A stretch of DNA of 17,117 nt from Caldifarciminota bacterium (GCA_027025255.1 JALVRC010000055.1:1-17117); one strand, 5' to 3'; counted from the stretch's first letter, positions 1 to 7,609 are shown. Translations and numbers: made by a program. Notes: generated by a model not told the origin, from the sequence alone.

Positions 1-2342
1 TAACCTGGGTTAAGAGTTATAGGCAGAATATTCCATACTGTGAAGATTACGGGAATTGTTATATGTAATGTTTTACTGATGTTATTTAGGTCTTTTATAT
101 CACTTATATTGTAAAGATAGAATGAAACATTTCCCATAATAGATGATAACTTAAGATATTCCTTTATTAAGTATATATCAGCATAATACCATAGAGGAAA
201 ATTCATACCAGCTGTTATCAATGATTTTGTGCTGTATCCTGTGGTATCATCATTGCCCGGGATATTGGCGTAATTAAACATATAAGCCTGAGCTAAATTT
301 GTTCCTGTCCCGTATTCTGCCTTTACAAAAAGATTAGTAAGCCAGTATATTCTTTGATACTCTGAGATGTTTATTGTGTATCTATTAAAAGTTGAAATAT
401 CAATATCAAAGTTGACTTCCCATCCTGAGAGAGAATTTTTTCCCATGTTGGTAAACTGTATACGATTTCCCCATATATTGAAAGAGTTTTCATGTAAATA
501 ACCTGTCCTGATATTTATATATGGAGGATATGAAAGATAGGGCCCAAAAGAGGTAAAGAGAGAAACTTCCTTAAGCTCAATATCCTTCATCGTTATACTG
601 AGATATTGGTCTCTTACAGGCCTTTTTATTAAATATAGAGGAATAATTGCAGATGTGTTTGTTATAAAATTCCTATTTTCTATTTCATAAACACTGTTTA
701 CTGTAATTGTTGGCCCTATTGCTGTTCTATATTTTATCATAGAAAAATTCCCTATCAAAGTGGTATCTCCTATCTTCCATACATAGGGTAGAAAGGTTAT
801 AAGAAGTTCGTCTCCTTTTGGAAAATCGTATAGAGGAGCTATTCTCAAGCCTTTTCTTTTACTTTTATTAAGTCCAATGAGCCTTTTATAATCTATCTTT
901 CTATTTTTGAGCCAGTAATCAAAGAATTCTTCCCAGTTTTCTTTTGTAACTTTATTAACAGTTCTTATAAAATCCTCTGTTGAAACAAGCCTGTATCTGT
1001 AATTTTTGTAGTATTCCCGCATTACTTCATTGAACTTATCTTCTCCAAGACTATCTCTTAATAAATCCATCATAAGTGATGCTTTTATATACACTGCTTC
1101 ACCATAAGATGTCCCTTCCCTGTACTGGTAAGAGCTTTTTAAAATTTCTTCTCCATAACCTCTTCTTTCCACTTCTATGACATTTTCTTCGTAGATGTAT
1201 CTTATTCCCATATTGGGTAACCATGACAGAAATTTGTAATATTTTAATAAATTTTTAGCTACACCGTAGCCTTCTTCTGTATATCTTCTATCTGAGAACG
1301 TGTTTATACCTTCATCAAGCCAGGCCTCATCTGTTTCGTTATTCCCGATAACCCCATACCACCAGTTGTGTCCTATCTCATGAACAATAACATTTTCAAG
1401 ATAGTAATCAAATAAAGAGGGTAACTCAAAACTTTGTTTATCAACCATTACGAGTCCTGGATATTCCATGCCACCAGGCCCTGGCTCTGTTTCTACAACA
1501 TCCATCTCTCTGTAGCCATATTTACCATACTTATTCTCATAGTATTTTAGTCCCTTAAGAGCATACTTTAAGGCCCTATCAGCTGTTTCATTAGAACAAA
1601 AATAATAAACATTAACCTTTACATTATTTACTTTCTTTGATTTTACCTTATACCTTTTGTCAAAACAGAAGGCAAAATCATGAGCATTTTCAATTACATA
1701 TCTTTCAGTTTTTATTTTATGTGCATTGTCTATTTTGCTATCAATAAGTATGCCTGATGCAGCTATTCTATATTTAGAAGGAACAGTTATTGAGACATCG
1801 TAGTCTCCGAAATCACCATAAAACTCTCCATAAAGGTGGAACTCATCCGGATGCCATCCTTTTTTATCATAAACTGCCATCTTCGGATACCATTGAGAAA
1901 GATGATAGTTGCTCTTAAATCTTCCCCATCTGACAAATATTGCAGGTATGTATTCTTCAAATTCTATATGGAATTTCCTTGTAGCTCCTGGGGAAATAGG
2001 ATTTTTTAATCTCGCGTGGAGTATGGTTCCCTCTACTGAAAACTGTAATTCATCTCTTTCTGATTGTAATTTTTGCACCTTAAGGTATGCCTTTTTAAAA
2101 AAGCGAGGATAGGCAAAATCAGGAGAAGTATTGAATTTTTCAGCCTCTTTATACATTACTGAACCTTTTCTATATGCGTTGGGATAAAGGTGGATATATA
2201 TTTCTTTTAAGGTATCAGAGGAGTTGTTTGTATATACTATTGTTTCTGTTCCGTAAAGTATCTGCTTTTTTGTATCTATGTTTACATCTATTTTATAGTC
2301 AACCTTTTGCTGCCATGAAAAAAGAACTAAAAATACTAACAT
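1..2342 (-). CDS. Secreted M1-family metallopeptidase (aminopeptidase N-like), 3' end outside window
   Basis: Zinc metallopeptidase of the M1 (gluzincin) family, expected to remove N-terminal residues from peptides outside the cytoplasm. About 780 codons are visible, starting at ATG 2342-2340 directly after a strong AAAGGAGGAAAG ribosome binding site. The short hydrophobic N-terminus (LVFLVLFSW) suggests export. Residues 20-270 form the beta-rich M1 N-domain. GGMEYPG at residues 290-296 matches the family GXMEN exopeptidase loop, with Tyr in place of Asn. HEIGH at 321-325, followed 18 residues later by Glu344 in WLDEG, is the complete HEXXH-X18-E zinc site. After about residue 480 the sequence becomes a long run of alternating beta-strand-like segments rich in Tyr, Asn and Ile. 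These could be an outer-membrane or surface beta domain (inference). The frame is intact to the window edge, so the C-terminus and any sorting domain cannot be seen. M1 assignment is firm; substrate is unknown. Confidence 0.9.
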   Translation of the reverse strand, partial: MLVFLVLFSWQQKVDYKIDVNIDTKKQILYGTETIVYTNNSSDTLKEIYIHLYPNAYRKGSVMYKEAEKFNTSPDFAYPRFFKKAYLKVQKLQSERDELQFSVEGTILHARLKNPISPGATRKFHIEFEEYIPAIFVRWGRFKSNYHLSQWYPKMAVYDKKGWHPDEFHLYGEFYGDFGDYDVSITVPSKYRIAASGILIDSKIDNAHKIKTERYVIENAHDFAFCFDKRYKVKSKKVNNVKVNVYYFCSNETADRALKYALKGLKYYENKYGKYGYREMDVVETEPGPGGMEYPGLVMVDKQSFELPSLFDYYLENVIVHEIGHNWWYGVIGNNETDEAWLDEGINTFSDRRYTEEGYGVAKNLLKYYKFLSWLPNMGIRYIYEENVIEVERRGYGEEILKSSYQYREGTSYGEAVYIKASLMMDLLRDSLGEDKFNEVMREYYKNYRYRLVSTEDFIRTVNKVTKENWEEFFDYWLKNRKIDYKRLIGLNKSKRKGLRIAPLYDFPKGDELLITFLPYVWKIGDTTLIGNFSMIKYRTAIGPTITVNSVYEIENRNFITNTSAIIPLYLIKRPVRDQYLSITMKDIELKEVSLFTSFGPYLSYPPYINIRTGYLHENSFNIWGNRIQFTNMGKNSLSGWEVNFDIDISTFNRYTINISEYQRIYWLTNLFVKAEYGTGTNLAQAYMFNYANIPGNDDTTGYSTKSLITAGMNFPLWYYADIYLIKEYLKLSSIMGNVSFYLYNISDIKDLNNISKTLHITIPVIFTVWNILPITLNPG

Positions 2343-2407
2343 CTTTCCTCCTTTAAATATACCTCGTTATTAACTTTAAATTAGTTAGTACGTTTTTTCC
2401 TCTTTAC

Positions 2408-2434
2408 ATTTTAATATCTTTATAACTAAGTCAA
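2408..2434 (-). promoter_or_regulatory. Candidate promoter of the M1 peptidase gene
   Basis: On the minus strand TTGACT (2434-2429) is followed 15 bp later by TAAAAT (2413-2408). The predicted leader is about 60 nt before the ATG at 2342. The spacing is 1 bp shorter than in the other promoters of this window, so confidence is moderate. Confidence 0.45.
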
Positions 2435-2440
2435 GTTGTC

Positions 2441-2470
2441 CCTGTCTGTGTGCACTAACAAACAGACAGG
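2441..2470. repeat. Perfect 9-bp inverted repeat (CCTGTCTGT / ACAGACAGG)
   Basis: Arms at 2441-2449 and 2462-2470 enclose a 12-nt loop that contains the palindrome GTGCAC. No T-tract follows on either strand, so it is not a standard intrinsic terminator. It lies just upstream of the M1 gene promoter and could be an operator or an RNA hairpin at the end of the divergent or upstream transcript. Its role is unknown. Confidence 0.5.
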
Positions 2471-2566
2471 CATTCGTTTGCTGCTATTTTTATCTTTTAT
2501 CATAACACCATTTAGGCCTTGTTTTTATTATCATTTTTCTTTATAGCGGAGAACGAGCGGAATGTC

Positions 2567-2679
2567 CTATAACGGCAAATTGCGTGGTAATTTCCATTCA
2601 AATCGCAACGCAGTCTGGACCGCCTACAAACCTTTATGTTTACCACATCACCTGCCATTACTTATACAAAATGTTAGCG
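2567..2679 (-). repeat. Imperfect palindrome resembling an integron attC site
   Basis: Read on the minus strand, the element begins with CGCTAAC (2679-2673) and ends with GTTATAG (2573-2567). Inside are matched blocks: GGC, 8 nt, TGGTAA on one side and TTACCA, 8 nt, GCC on the other. The stop codon of the upstream metallopeptidase gene falls inside the element's 5' end, as is usual for cassette genes and their attC sites. The outer boxes deviate from the RYYYAAC/GTTRRRY consensus and no integrase is visible, so this could instead be a dispersed intergenic repeat. The stretch 2343-2657 otherwise holds only the M1 promoter and the hairpin at 2441-2470. Confidence 0.4.
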
Positions 2680-3815
2680 GTTGTATTTTTTAATATTTCT
2701 TTCCATTTCTTTATTATCTCTTTTTCACTCAAATTAGTAATTTCTCTAATCGTTAAAAGTATATTCTCATAATTAGACGTATTTGCAAGCATTAGTTGCA
2801 ACAGTCCTTTATCACCTTTTTCAGAATATACTAACTCACATATTGCTGCACCGGCAGGATATGCTGTTTGATAACCATTATATCTTATTTTTCTTGAAAC
2901 AACTGATTTGAAATTCATTTTTTCATTATTTTCTATATCCTGCGCTAATTTTTTCATTAATTCGTTATAACCATCAATTTCAATCTTAGAACCTAAGAAT
3001 TCTGCAAGACCTTCTTCTATTAAGTAACCACGTTTAAGATTTTCAGGTAATAAGATATGAATAAATTCGTGTGGATAAAATTCATTTCCTTTGGCTGAAA
3101 AAATTATATTTCCCCTCGCTTTTCCTGTTGTTATACCGACAAAATAGTAATCAAAATTTTCAAGTAACCCCATATCGTCAATATTATCCGTCAAATAAAA
3201 TTTGAATTGCTTATTATAAGCTGGATTAAACCTTTTTATTATGTCCTTACAAAAATTTTCTGATTTTTGAGCGTTCTTTTCATTAAAATCAAAATTAGGT
3301 GGATATATGTAATCAATAAAACCAAATGTTCTGTTATTCCAGTTGTTTGTAATATCAACAATCAAATTTTCTAATACCCACCTATTATCTTCCTTAATTG
3401 CATTTAGTTTTTGAATACACCAAACTTTTGAGCATGCATATTCAGGTTTTGTTGTGGCTGATGCAAATAATATTCTAATTTGATATTTTTTGTCGACCAG
3501 CTCGACTGACATTACAAAAGGTGGATAAGCATTAAACAATTGACCTGGAGTTATTCCACCTTGAAAAATACTACTTCGAGAAAAATCAAAATCTTTATAC
3601 TTTTCTTTTTCTATTTTATTCCAATATGGGTTGTCATAAATGCTATCAGGTCTTGAATTAATGTAGTTTTCATATAATCTAAGAACTTCTTTTATTTCTT
3701 TTTTAGATGTATCAACTCTTGAACTTACTAATAATTTTATCCTGTTTTCATTCTCTTGTGAAAAAAGATTAGAAGTAAATAGTATTGACATCAAAATGGT
3801 AATGAATAGTTTAAT
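2658..3815 (-). CDS. Secreted HEXXH metallopeptidase-like protein (peptidase MA-like), probable AUU start
   Basis: A 385-residue secreted protein of uncharacterised family with a gluzincin-type active site. HEFIH (about residues 249-253; codons 3071-3057) is followed by a Glu-Glu-Gly-Leu-Ala-Glu stretch, so two zinc histidines, the catalytic Glu and a downstream Glu ligand are all available. Start choice: in-frame ATG and TTG codons at 3791 and 3794 would give a signal peptide with no positive N-terminus. Starting at ATT 3815-3813, five bases after AAAGGAG, gives a classic signal peptide (Lys-Leu-Phe-Ile-Thr-Ile-Leu onward, cleavage near Leu-Phe-Ser-Gln). An in-frame TAA at 3830-3828 rules out any start further upstream. 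It has its own promoter at 3865-3892. An attC-like palindrome at its 3' end hints at horizontal acquisition. A protease role is inferred from the motif alone; the exact start is uncertain. Confidence 0.75.
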   Translation of the reverse strand: MKLFITILMSILFTSNLFSQENENRIKLLVSSRVDTSKKEIKEVLRLYENYINSRPDSIYDNPYWNKIEKEKYKDFDFSRSSIFQGGITPGQLFNAYPPFVMSVELVDKKYQIRILFASATTKPEYACSKVWCIQKLNAIKEDNRWVLENLIVDITNNWNNRTFGFIDYIYPPNFDFNEKNAQKSENFCKDIIKRFNPAYNKQFKFYLTDNIDDMGLLENFDYYFVGITTGKARGNIIFSAKGNEFYPHEFIHILLPENLKRGYLIEEGLAEFLGSKIEIDGYNELMKKLAQDIENNEKMNFKSVVSRKIRYNGYQTAYPAGAAICELVYSEKGDKGLLQLMLANTSNYENILLTIREITNLSEKEIIKKWKEILKNTTANILYK

Positions 3816-3864
3816 AATATCTCCTTTTTATGTATCTCAGTTTTTTACTCAAAACCATAATAAA

Positions 3865-3892
3865 ATTTTACATAAAAAAAATACAATGTCAA
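3865..3892 (-). promoter_or_regulatory. Promoter of the HEXXH metallopeptidase-like gene
   Basis: Minus-strand TTGACA (3892-3887), 16-bp spacer, TAAAAT (3870-3865). The perfect -35 and good -10 predict a leader of roughly 40-45 nt to the proposed AUU start. It lies in the divergent region 3816-4142, which also carries the promoter of the plus-strand neighbour. I see no credible gene in that region. Confidence 0.65.
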
Positions 3893-4097
3893 GTCTTTTT
3901 TTCATCTCCTCTGTACTCATAAACATCAATGTTCCTTGATCTTATAAAATAATTCCATAAATTTTCAATTACAGCACCCAGATAAATCCTTCTTAAAGCG
4001 AATCTTTTGTAAACGTCTTAAATTCCTACTGTTTATTCTAAAGCTGCACCCAAAATCTTTATTTGCAATGTCAAGATTTTTTATGTTAAATAAAAAC

Positions 4098-4125
4098 TTG
4101 ACATGTCTTAAAAATAATGTATAAT
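4098..4125 (+). promoter_or_regulatory. Strong promoter of the T9SS-exported protein gene
   Basis: TTGACA (4098-4103), 16-bp spacer, TATAAT (4120-4125): both hexamers match consensus. Transcription should begin near 4132, only about 11 nt before the ATG at 4143, so the ribosome binding site (AAAGGAGG from 4131) sits at the extreme 5' end of the mRNA. The -35 box is the right arm of an inverted repeat (TGTCAAG 4069-4075 / CTTGACA 4097-4103). Confidence 0.75.
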
Positions 4126-4142
4126 GTCTAAAAGGAGGTGTA

Positions 4143-5273
4143 ATGAAAAAAATACTATCATATCTTCTATTTGCCATTCCTGTTTTAGCATTCTCTCAGG
4201 CAATAATTATTGACCATAACTGTGCTTTTCTTGAGCCAATACCAGAATCAGCCATTTTGAATGCAAAACAGACCTTGCATATTGCCTATGGGCATACTTC
4301 TCATGGGAGTCAGCTAATTACAGGAATGACAGGTCTTGTTGGTCAAACCAATCTAAAAGGATATAAAGGAGATATATATCAATGGAATGACGGGCCAAAA
4401 GCCGGTGCACTTGATATAGATGATCGTTTTAAGCCAGGAGATCTTGGTCATAATGGAGATCTAAGATGGGAACAGGAAACACGTGAATATCTTGATGACC
4501 CTGCTAATAGTGATGTAAATGTGGTTATATGGTCATGGTGCGGTGGATGTTCAGACAATACCCCGGAAGGGATACAAACCTATCTTAATGCTATGGATAA
4601 GCTTGAAAAGGATTACCCTAATGTAAAGTTTGTTTACATGACAGGGCATAGAGATATATGGAACGATGACACCTTAAAAAGAAATAATAATTTGATTAGA
4701 GATTATTGTAGAGAACACGGGAAAATTCTTTACGATTTTGCAGATATAGAAAGCTGGGATCCTGATAACAAATACTTTGAATTTGCTAATGACAATTGTA
4801 ACTACTATAAGAACAATTACAGCAATGAAGTTCTTGGTAATTGGGCAGACGAATGGCAGGAATCTCACACTGAAGGTGTTGACTGGTATACATGCGATGC
4901 TGCACATACAAGGCCCTTAAATGCCAATAGAAAAGCATATGCTGCATGGTGGCTATGGTGTAGATTAGCTGGCTGGGAAGGAAACACAAATATTGACTCA
5001 TCAGACAACATAGAATTTAACCTGCTTCAAAACGAACCCAACCCATGTTTCTCACATACCTCTATACGCTATTCAATCTCATCAACCGCTTTTGTAGAGC
5101 TTAAATTATACAATGCTCAGGGAAAACTTGTTAAAACCCTTATCCATAGAAACCTGTCTAAAGGCGAATATTCTATTGATTTAAATACAGATGACCTTGC
5201 TGCAGGCTTATATATATATACTTTAACAATCAAAAACAGGAAGCTTTCCCGTAGACTAATCGTTGTTAAGTAA
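4143..5273 (+). CDS. Secreted SGNH-hydrolase-like protein with T9SS type A sorting domain
   Basis: 376 residues. Residues 1-19 are a clear signal peptide (MKKILSYLLF..., cleavage after FSQ). Residues 20-285 form a domain with GHTSHGS (50-56), WSWCGG (130-135), MTGH (166-169) and CDAAH (251-255). The ordered Ser/Gly, Gly/Asn-like and late Asp-X-X-His blocks resemble an SGNH/GDSL-type esterase layout, so Ser56 or Ser53 with Asp252/His255 could be catalytic (inference). It has ten or more cysteines, unusual for a cytosolic protein and consistent with export. Residues 291-376 are a typical Bacteroidota-type T9SS C-terminal domain: LLQNEPNP, strands with VELKLYNAQGK, Gly-Leu-Tyr and a basic Arg-Arg-Leu end. 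It should therefore cross the outer membrane through T9SS. The start is set by AAAGGAGGTG just upstream. It is a single-gene unit with its own promoter and terminator. The sorting domain is firm; the enzymatic role is tentative. Confidence 0.85.
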   Translation: MKKILSYLLFAIPVLAFSQAIIIDHNCAFLEPIPESAILNAKQTLHIAYGHTSHGSQLITGMTGLVGQTNLKGYKGDIYQWNDGPKAGALDIDDRFKPGDLGHNGDLRWEQETREYLDDPANSDVNVVIWSWCGGCSDNTPEGIQTYLNAMDKLEKDYPNVKFVYMTGHRDIWNDDTLKRNNNLIRDYCREHGKILYDFADIESWDPDNKYFEFANDNCNYYKNNYSNEVLGNWADEWQESHTEGVDWYTCDAAHTRPLNANRKAYAAWWLWCRLAGWEGNTNIDSSDNIEFNLLQNEPNPCFSHTSIRYSISSTAFVELKLYNAQGKLVKTLIHRNLSKGEYSIDLNTDDLAAGLYIYTLTIKNRKLSRRLIVVK

Positions 5274-5280
5274 AACCTAA

Positions 5281-5310
5281 AGAGGTATTCCCCTTTCGGG
5301 GAATACCTCT
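5281..5310 (+). terminator. Hairpin terminator after the T9SS-exported protein gene
   Basis: A perfect 13-bp stem (AGAGGTATTCCCC / GGGGAATACCTCT) with a TTTC loop begins 8 nt after the stop codon. The T-tract after it on the plus strand is short (TTATC). On the minus strand the hairpin is followed by TTTAGGTTTT, so it may act in both directions and shield this gene from convergent transcription of the isc operon. Confidence 0.75.
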
Positions 5311-5320
5311 TATCATACAT

Positions 5321-5611
5321 AGTGTATCAAAATCTCTTGCTGAGTTATTAAAAATGGATGATTGGATTGTGGATGTGGTGATAGAGGATATCACTGATAT
5401 CTTTTGTAAAGATAAAGTTCTTCAAAAACTATAAGATTCATACTGCTACAATTATTGGAAAATTTTCTGGGATTTCAGTGGCACCCTTCAGGACTTACAA
5501 CAAACTTTAAAAGAAATAAAGAACAGATTAAAAACGTTAGGAAAAGATGGATATTTTTTGGTTGTTAAAGGAACTTATAACAATACAATAGTATTATTTG
5601 AAAATCAATAA
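5321..5611 (+). pseudogene. Broken reading frame of unknown origin, interrupted by one in-frame TAA
   Basis: One frame stays coding-like for about 97 codons, apart from a single TAA at 5432-5434. The first part, with an ATG at 5354, has acidic and hydrophobic content (MDDWIVDVVIEDI...). The second part (to the TAA at 5609) has a helical basic stretch (LKEIKNRLKTLG) followed by a strand-like segment (YFLVVKG, TIVLFEN). There is no ribosome binding site before the ATG and no recognisable family. The simplest reading is the decayed C-terminal part of a gene. It is followed by a 16-bp exact copy (5612-5627) of sequence from the end of the preceding gene (5225-5240). From 5628 to 5722 I see nothing else definite. 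Confidence 0.35.
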
Positions 5612-5722
5612 AACAATCAAAAACAGGTATGTATATACAATAATGAAAAATTCTATAAAAGGCTTAAGAACTTCTCTGTTTAAATTTACCTGAATTTACC
5701 TTTAAGAAGCATAAATCTTAGA

Positions 5723-6094
5723 TTAAGGTTTCTGCTTCTTCATATAGTCTTCTATAGCTGCTTTAATCCCTTCTTCTGCAAGCAAAGAACAATGCATCTT
5801 TACAGGAGGAAGTCCATCAAGAGCTTCTGCCACTGCTTTATTTGTTATCTTCAAAGCTTCTTCAACAGTTTTTCCTATTATAAGTTCTGTTGCCATTGAT
5901 GAAGTTGCTATCGCTGCGACACACCCAAAAGTCTCAAATTTCACATCTTTTATTATGTTATTTTCCACCTTTATGTATATGTACATAACATCACCACATA
6001 CAGGATTTCCAACCTTACCTACTCCATCAGGATTTTCTATTTTCCCCCAGTTAGCAGGATTTTTAAAATGCTGCATTACCTTTTCACTATACAT
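5723..6094 (-). CDS. iscU: Fe-S cluster assembly scaffold IscU/NifU-N type
   Basis: Scaffold on which [2Fe-2S] and [4Fe-4S] clusters are built from sulfur delivered by IscS. 123 residues from ATG 6094, with AAAGGAG 7 nt upstream; a GTG directly before it (6097) is less well placed. The three cluster cysteines are present: Cys33 in NPVCGD, with the adjacent Asp35 that controls cluster release, Cys58 in FGCVAAIATSS, and Cys102 in MHCSLLAEEGI. The GCVAAIATSS variant is typical of IscU from anaerobes. A LPPVK motif just before Cys102 is the site bound by the HscA chaperone in the classical system, although no hscA/hscB is seen here. It is the last gene of the seven-gene operon starting at 10039, 40 nt after the HMA gene. 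No convincing terminator follows. Confidence 0.93.
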   Translation of the reverse strand: MYSEKVMQHFKNPANWGKIENPDGVGKVGNPVCGDVMYIYIKVENNIIKDVKFETFGCVAAIATSSMATELIIGKTVEEALKITNKAVAEALDGLPPVKMHCSLLAEEGIKAAIEDYMKKQKP

Positions 6095-6134
6095 CACGTC
6101 TCTCCTTTTTGAACAAATCTTATTTTAAACAATC

Positions 6135-6341
6135 TTAAATCGCTTCTGCCTCATAACCAGCATCTACAACCGCATCTATTAATTCCTTAACTTCTACTCT
6201 TCTCTCTCTAAGTTGTATCAATGCAAGACCTTTATCAAGGTCAACTACTGCTTTTTCAACACCTTCAACAGCATTAAGGGCTTTTTCCACCCTATTTTTG
6301 CAATGGTTGCAACTCATACCCTTTATTTTTAATTTTATCAT
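6135..6341 (-). CDS. Heavy-metal-associated (HMA) domain protein, CopZ-like
   Basis: A 68-residue single-domain protein with the ferredoxin-like HMA fold: a GMSCNHC metal-binding loop (Cys11, Cys14) after the first strand, then helix-strand-strand-helix-strand, ending DAGYEAE. Such proteins bind Cu(I) or a related soft metal and hand it to ATPases or regulators. The start is ATG 6341, because AAAGGAGG lies 5 bases upstream; a longer frame back to 6371 has no such site. It sits between iscS and iscU, in the same direction. That is unusual, since CopZ is normally next to copA or csoR. A role in metal delivery to, or protection of, Fe-S assembly is inference. Confidence 0.88.
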   Translation of the reverse strand: MIKLKIKGMSCNHCKNRVEKALNAVEGVEKAVVDLDKGLALIQLRERRVEVKELIDAVVDAGYEAEAI

Positions 6342-6415
6342 TTCATCCTCCTTTAATACATATGCAAGCATACGCTCTATAATTTTTCAATGTCTTTTTT
6401 ATTAAATCTTCTTTC

Positions 6416-7609
6416 TTATGTTTTCCAGAATTCATCTTTACCCCTCCCGAAAGGAGACATATCTCTCATCCGTTTAACTATACCAGGAAGCACTTTCACT
6501 ACTTTATCCACATCCTCTTCTTTATTAAATCTACCAAAACTAAACCTTATTGAACCATGTGCTAATTCATGAGGCCTGCCCATAGCAAGAAGGACATGGG
6601 AAGGTTCAAGAGAACCTGATGTACAGGCAGAACCAGAAGAAACACATATACCTTCTGAATCTAAAAGCATAAGAATAGATTCTCCTTCAACATACTTAAA
6701 AATCACATTAAGTGTATTGGGTAATCTCTTATCTTTATTACCATTTACTATTACATCCGGGATTTTGTTCAAAATCTCTTTTTCCAGTCTATCCCTCATC
6801 TTTTTTTCTCTAAGTTGTTCCTGCTCAATGTTTTCATAAGACAATTCAAAAGCATGTGAAAGACCTATTATCCCTGCTGTATTCTCTGTCCCTGCTCTTA
6901 ATCCCATCTCATGACCTCCTCCGTGTATCAGAGGATGTATTTTTGTCCCTTTCTTTACATAAAGAGCTCCCACACCTTTTGGTCCATAAAACTTATGTGC
7001 TGACATAGTCAAGAGGTCAACATTAAGTTTTTTAACATCAATCGTTAATTTCCCTGCAACCTGAACTGCATCTGTATGAAAGACAACTCCTTTTTCTCTT
7101 GCGATACTGCCTATATCTTCTATTGGCTGAATAACCCCTGTTTCATTGTTAGCATACATCACAGTAATCAGAATCGTATCCTCTCTTATTGATTTATTCA
7201 AAAAATCTATATCTATAATACCACCTTCATCAACTGGTAAATATGTTATCTCAAATCCATGGAATTTTTCCAGATACTTGCAGGTATTAAGAACAGCGTG
7301 ATGCTCTATGCTGGATGTAATGATATGTTTCCCTTTGTTCATATTTGCAAAAGCAATACCTTTTATTGCAAGGTTGTCTGATTCAGAACCACCACCTGTG
7401 AAAATGAGTTTATCTTTTTCATCTGCATTTATAATGTCCTTTACTTTATCCCTTGCATCCTCTATCTCCATTTTTATTTTTTGAGAAAAAGAATAAATAC
7501 TTGAAGGATTACCGTATCTTTCACTTAGATAAGGCATCATAGCTGCCAATACTCTTTCGTCAAGAGGTGTGGTTGCATTGTTATCAAGATAAATTATATT
7601 ATTTATCAT
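6416..7609 (-). CDS. iscS: Cysteine desulfurase (IscS/NifS family)
   Basis: PLP enzyme converting L-cysteine to alanine plus an enzyme-bound persulfide for Fe-S assembly. 397 residues from ATG 7609, chosen because GGAGG lies 5 nt upstream; ATG 7612 and TTG 7621 are alternatives, closer to or overlapping that site. Visible signatures: the N-terminal YLDNNATTP, GGGSESDNLA, the His-His pair of SIEHHAVLNT that stacks on PLP, Asp180 in FHTDAVQ, the PLP lysine Lys206 in SAHKFYGPKG, and the persulfide Cys329 in SSGSACTSGSLEPSHVL. The longer Cys-loop marks a group I IscS/NifS enzyme. The gene overlaps the end of the arsC-like gene, so its ribosome binding site lies in that coding sequence, suggesting translational coupling. 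Confidence 0.95.
   Translation of the reverse strand: MINNIIYLDNNATTPLDERVLAAMMPYLSERYGNPSSIYSFSQKIKMEIEDARDKVKDIINADEKDKLIFTGGGSESDNLAIKGIAFANMNKGKHIITSSIEHHAVLNTCKYLEKFHGFEITYLPVDEGGIIDIDFLNKSIREDTILITVMYANNETGVIQPIEDIGSIAREKGVVFHTDAVQVAGKLTIDVKKLNVDLLTMSAHKFYGPKGVGALYVKKGTKIHPLIHGGGHEMGLRAGTENTAGIIGLSHAFELSYENIEQEQLREKKMRDRLEKEILNKIPDVIVNGNKDKRLPNTLNVIFKYVEGESILMLLDSEGICVSSGSACTSGSLEPSHVLLAMGRPHELAHGSIRFSFGRFNKEEDVDKVVKVLPGIVKRMRDMSPFGRGKDEFWKT

Noticed and set aside
3965..4177. Minus-strand 70-codon frame across the divergent control region
   Set aside because: It overlaps the start and promoter of the well-supported plus-strand gene, has no ribosome binding site and no recognisable protein features.
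5640..5722. Possible terminator after iscU on the minus strand (an AT-only stem with TTCT/AGAA arms followed by TTTTT)
   Set aside because: The stem is only a few A-T pairs with a bulge, too weak to call; the end of the isc transcript remains undefined.
6342..6415. Internal promoter between iscS and the HMA gene
   Set aside because: A TTGAAA box is present but no -10 box lies at a suitable distance, and the small TATGC/GCATA pairing there is too short to interpret.
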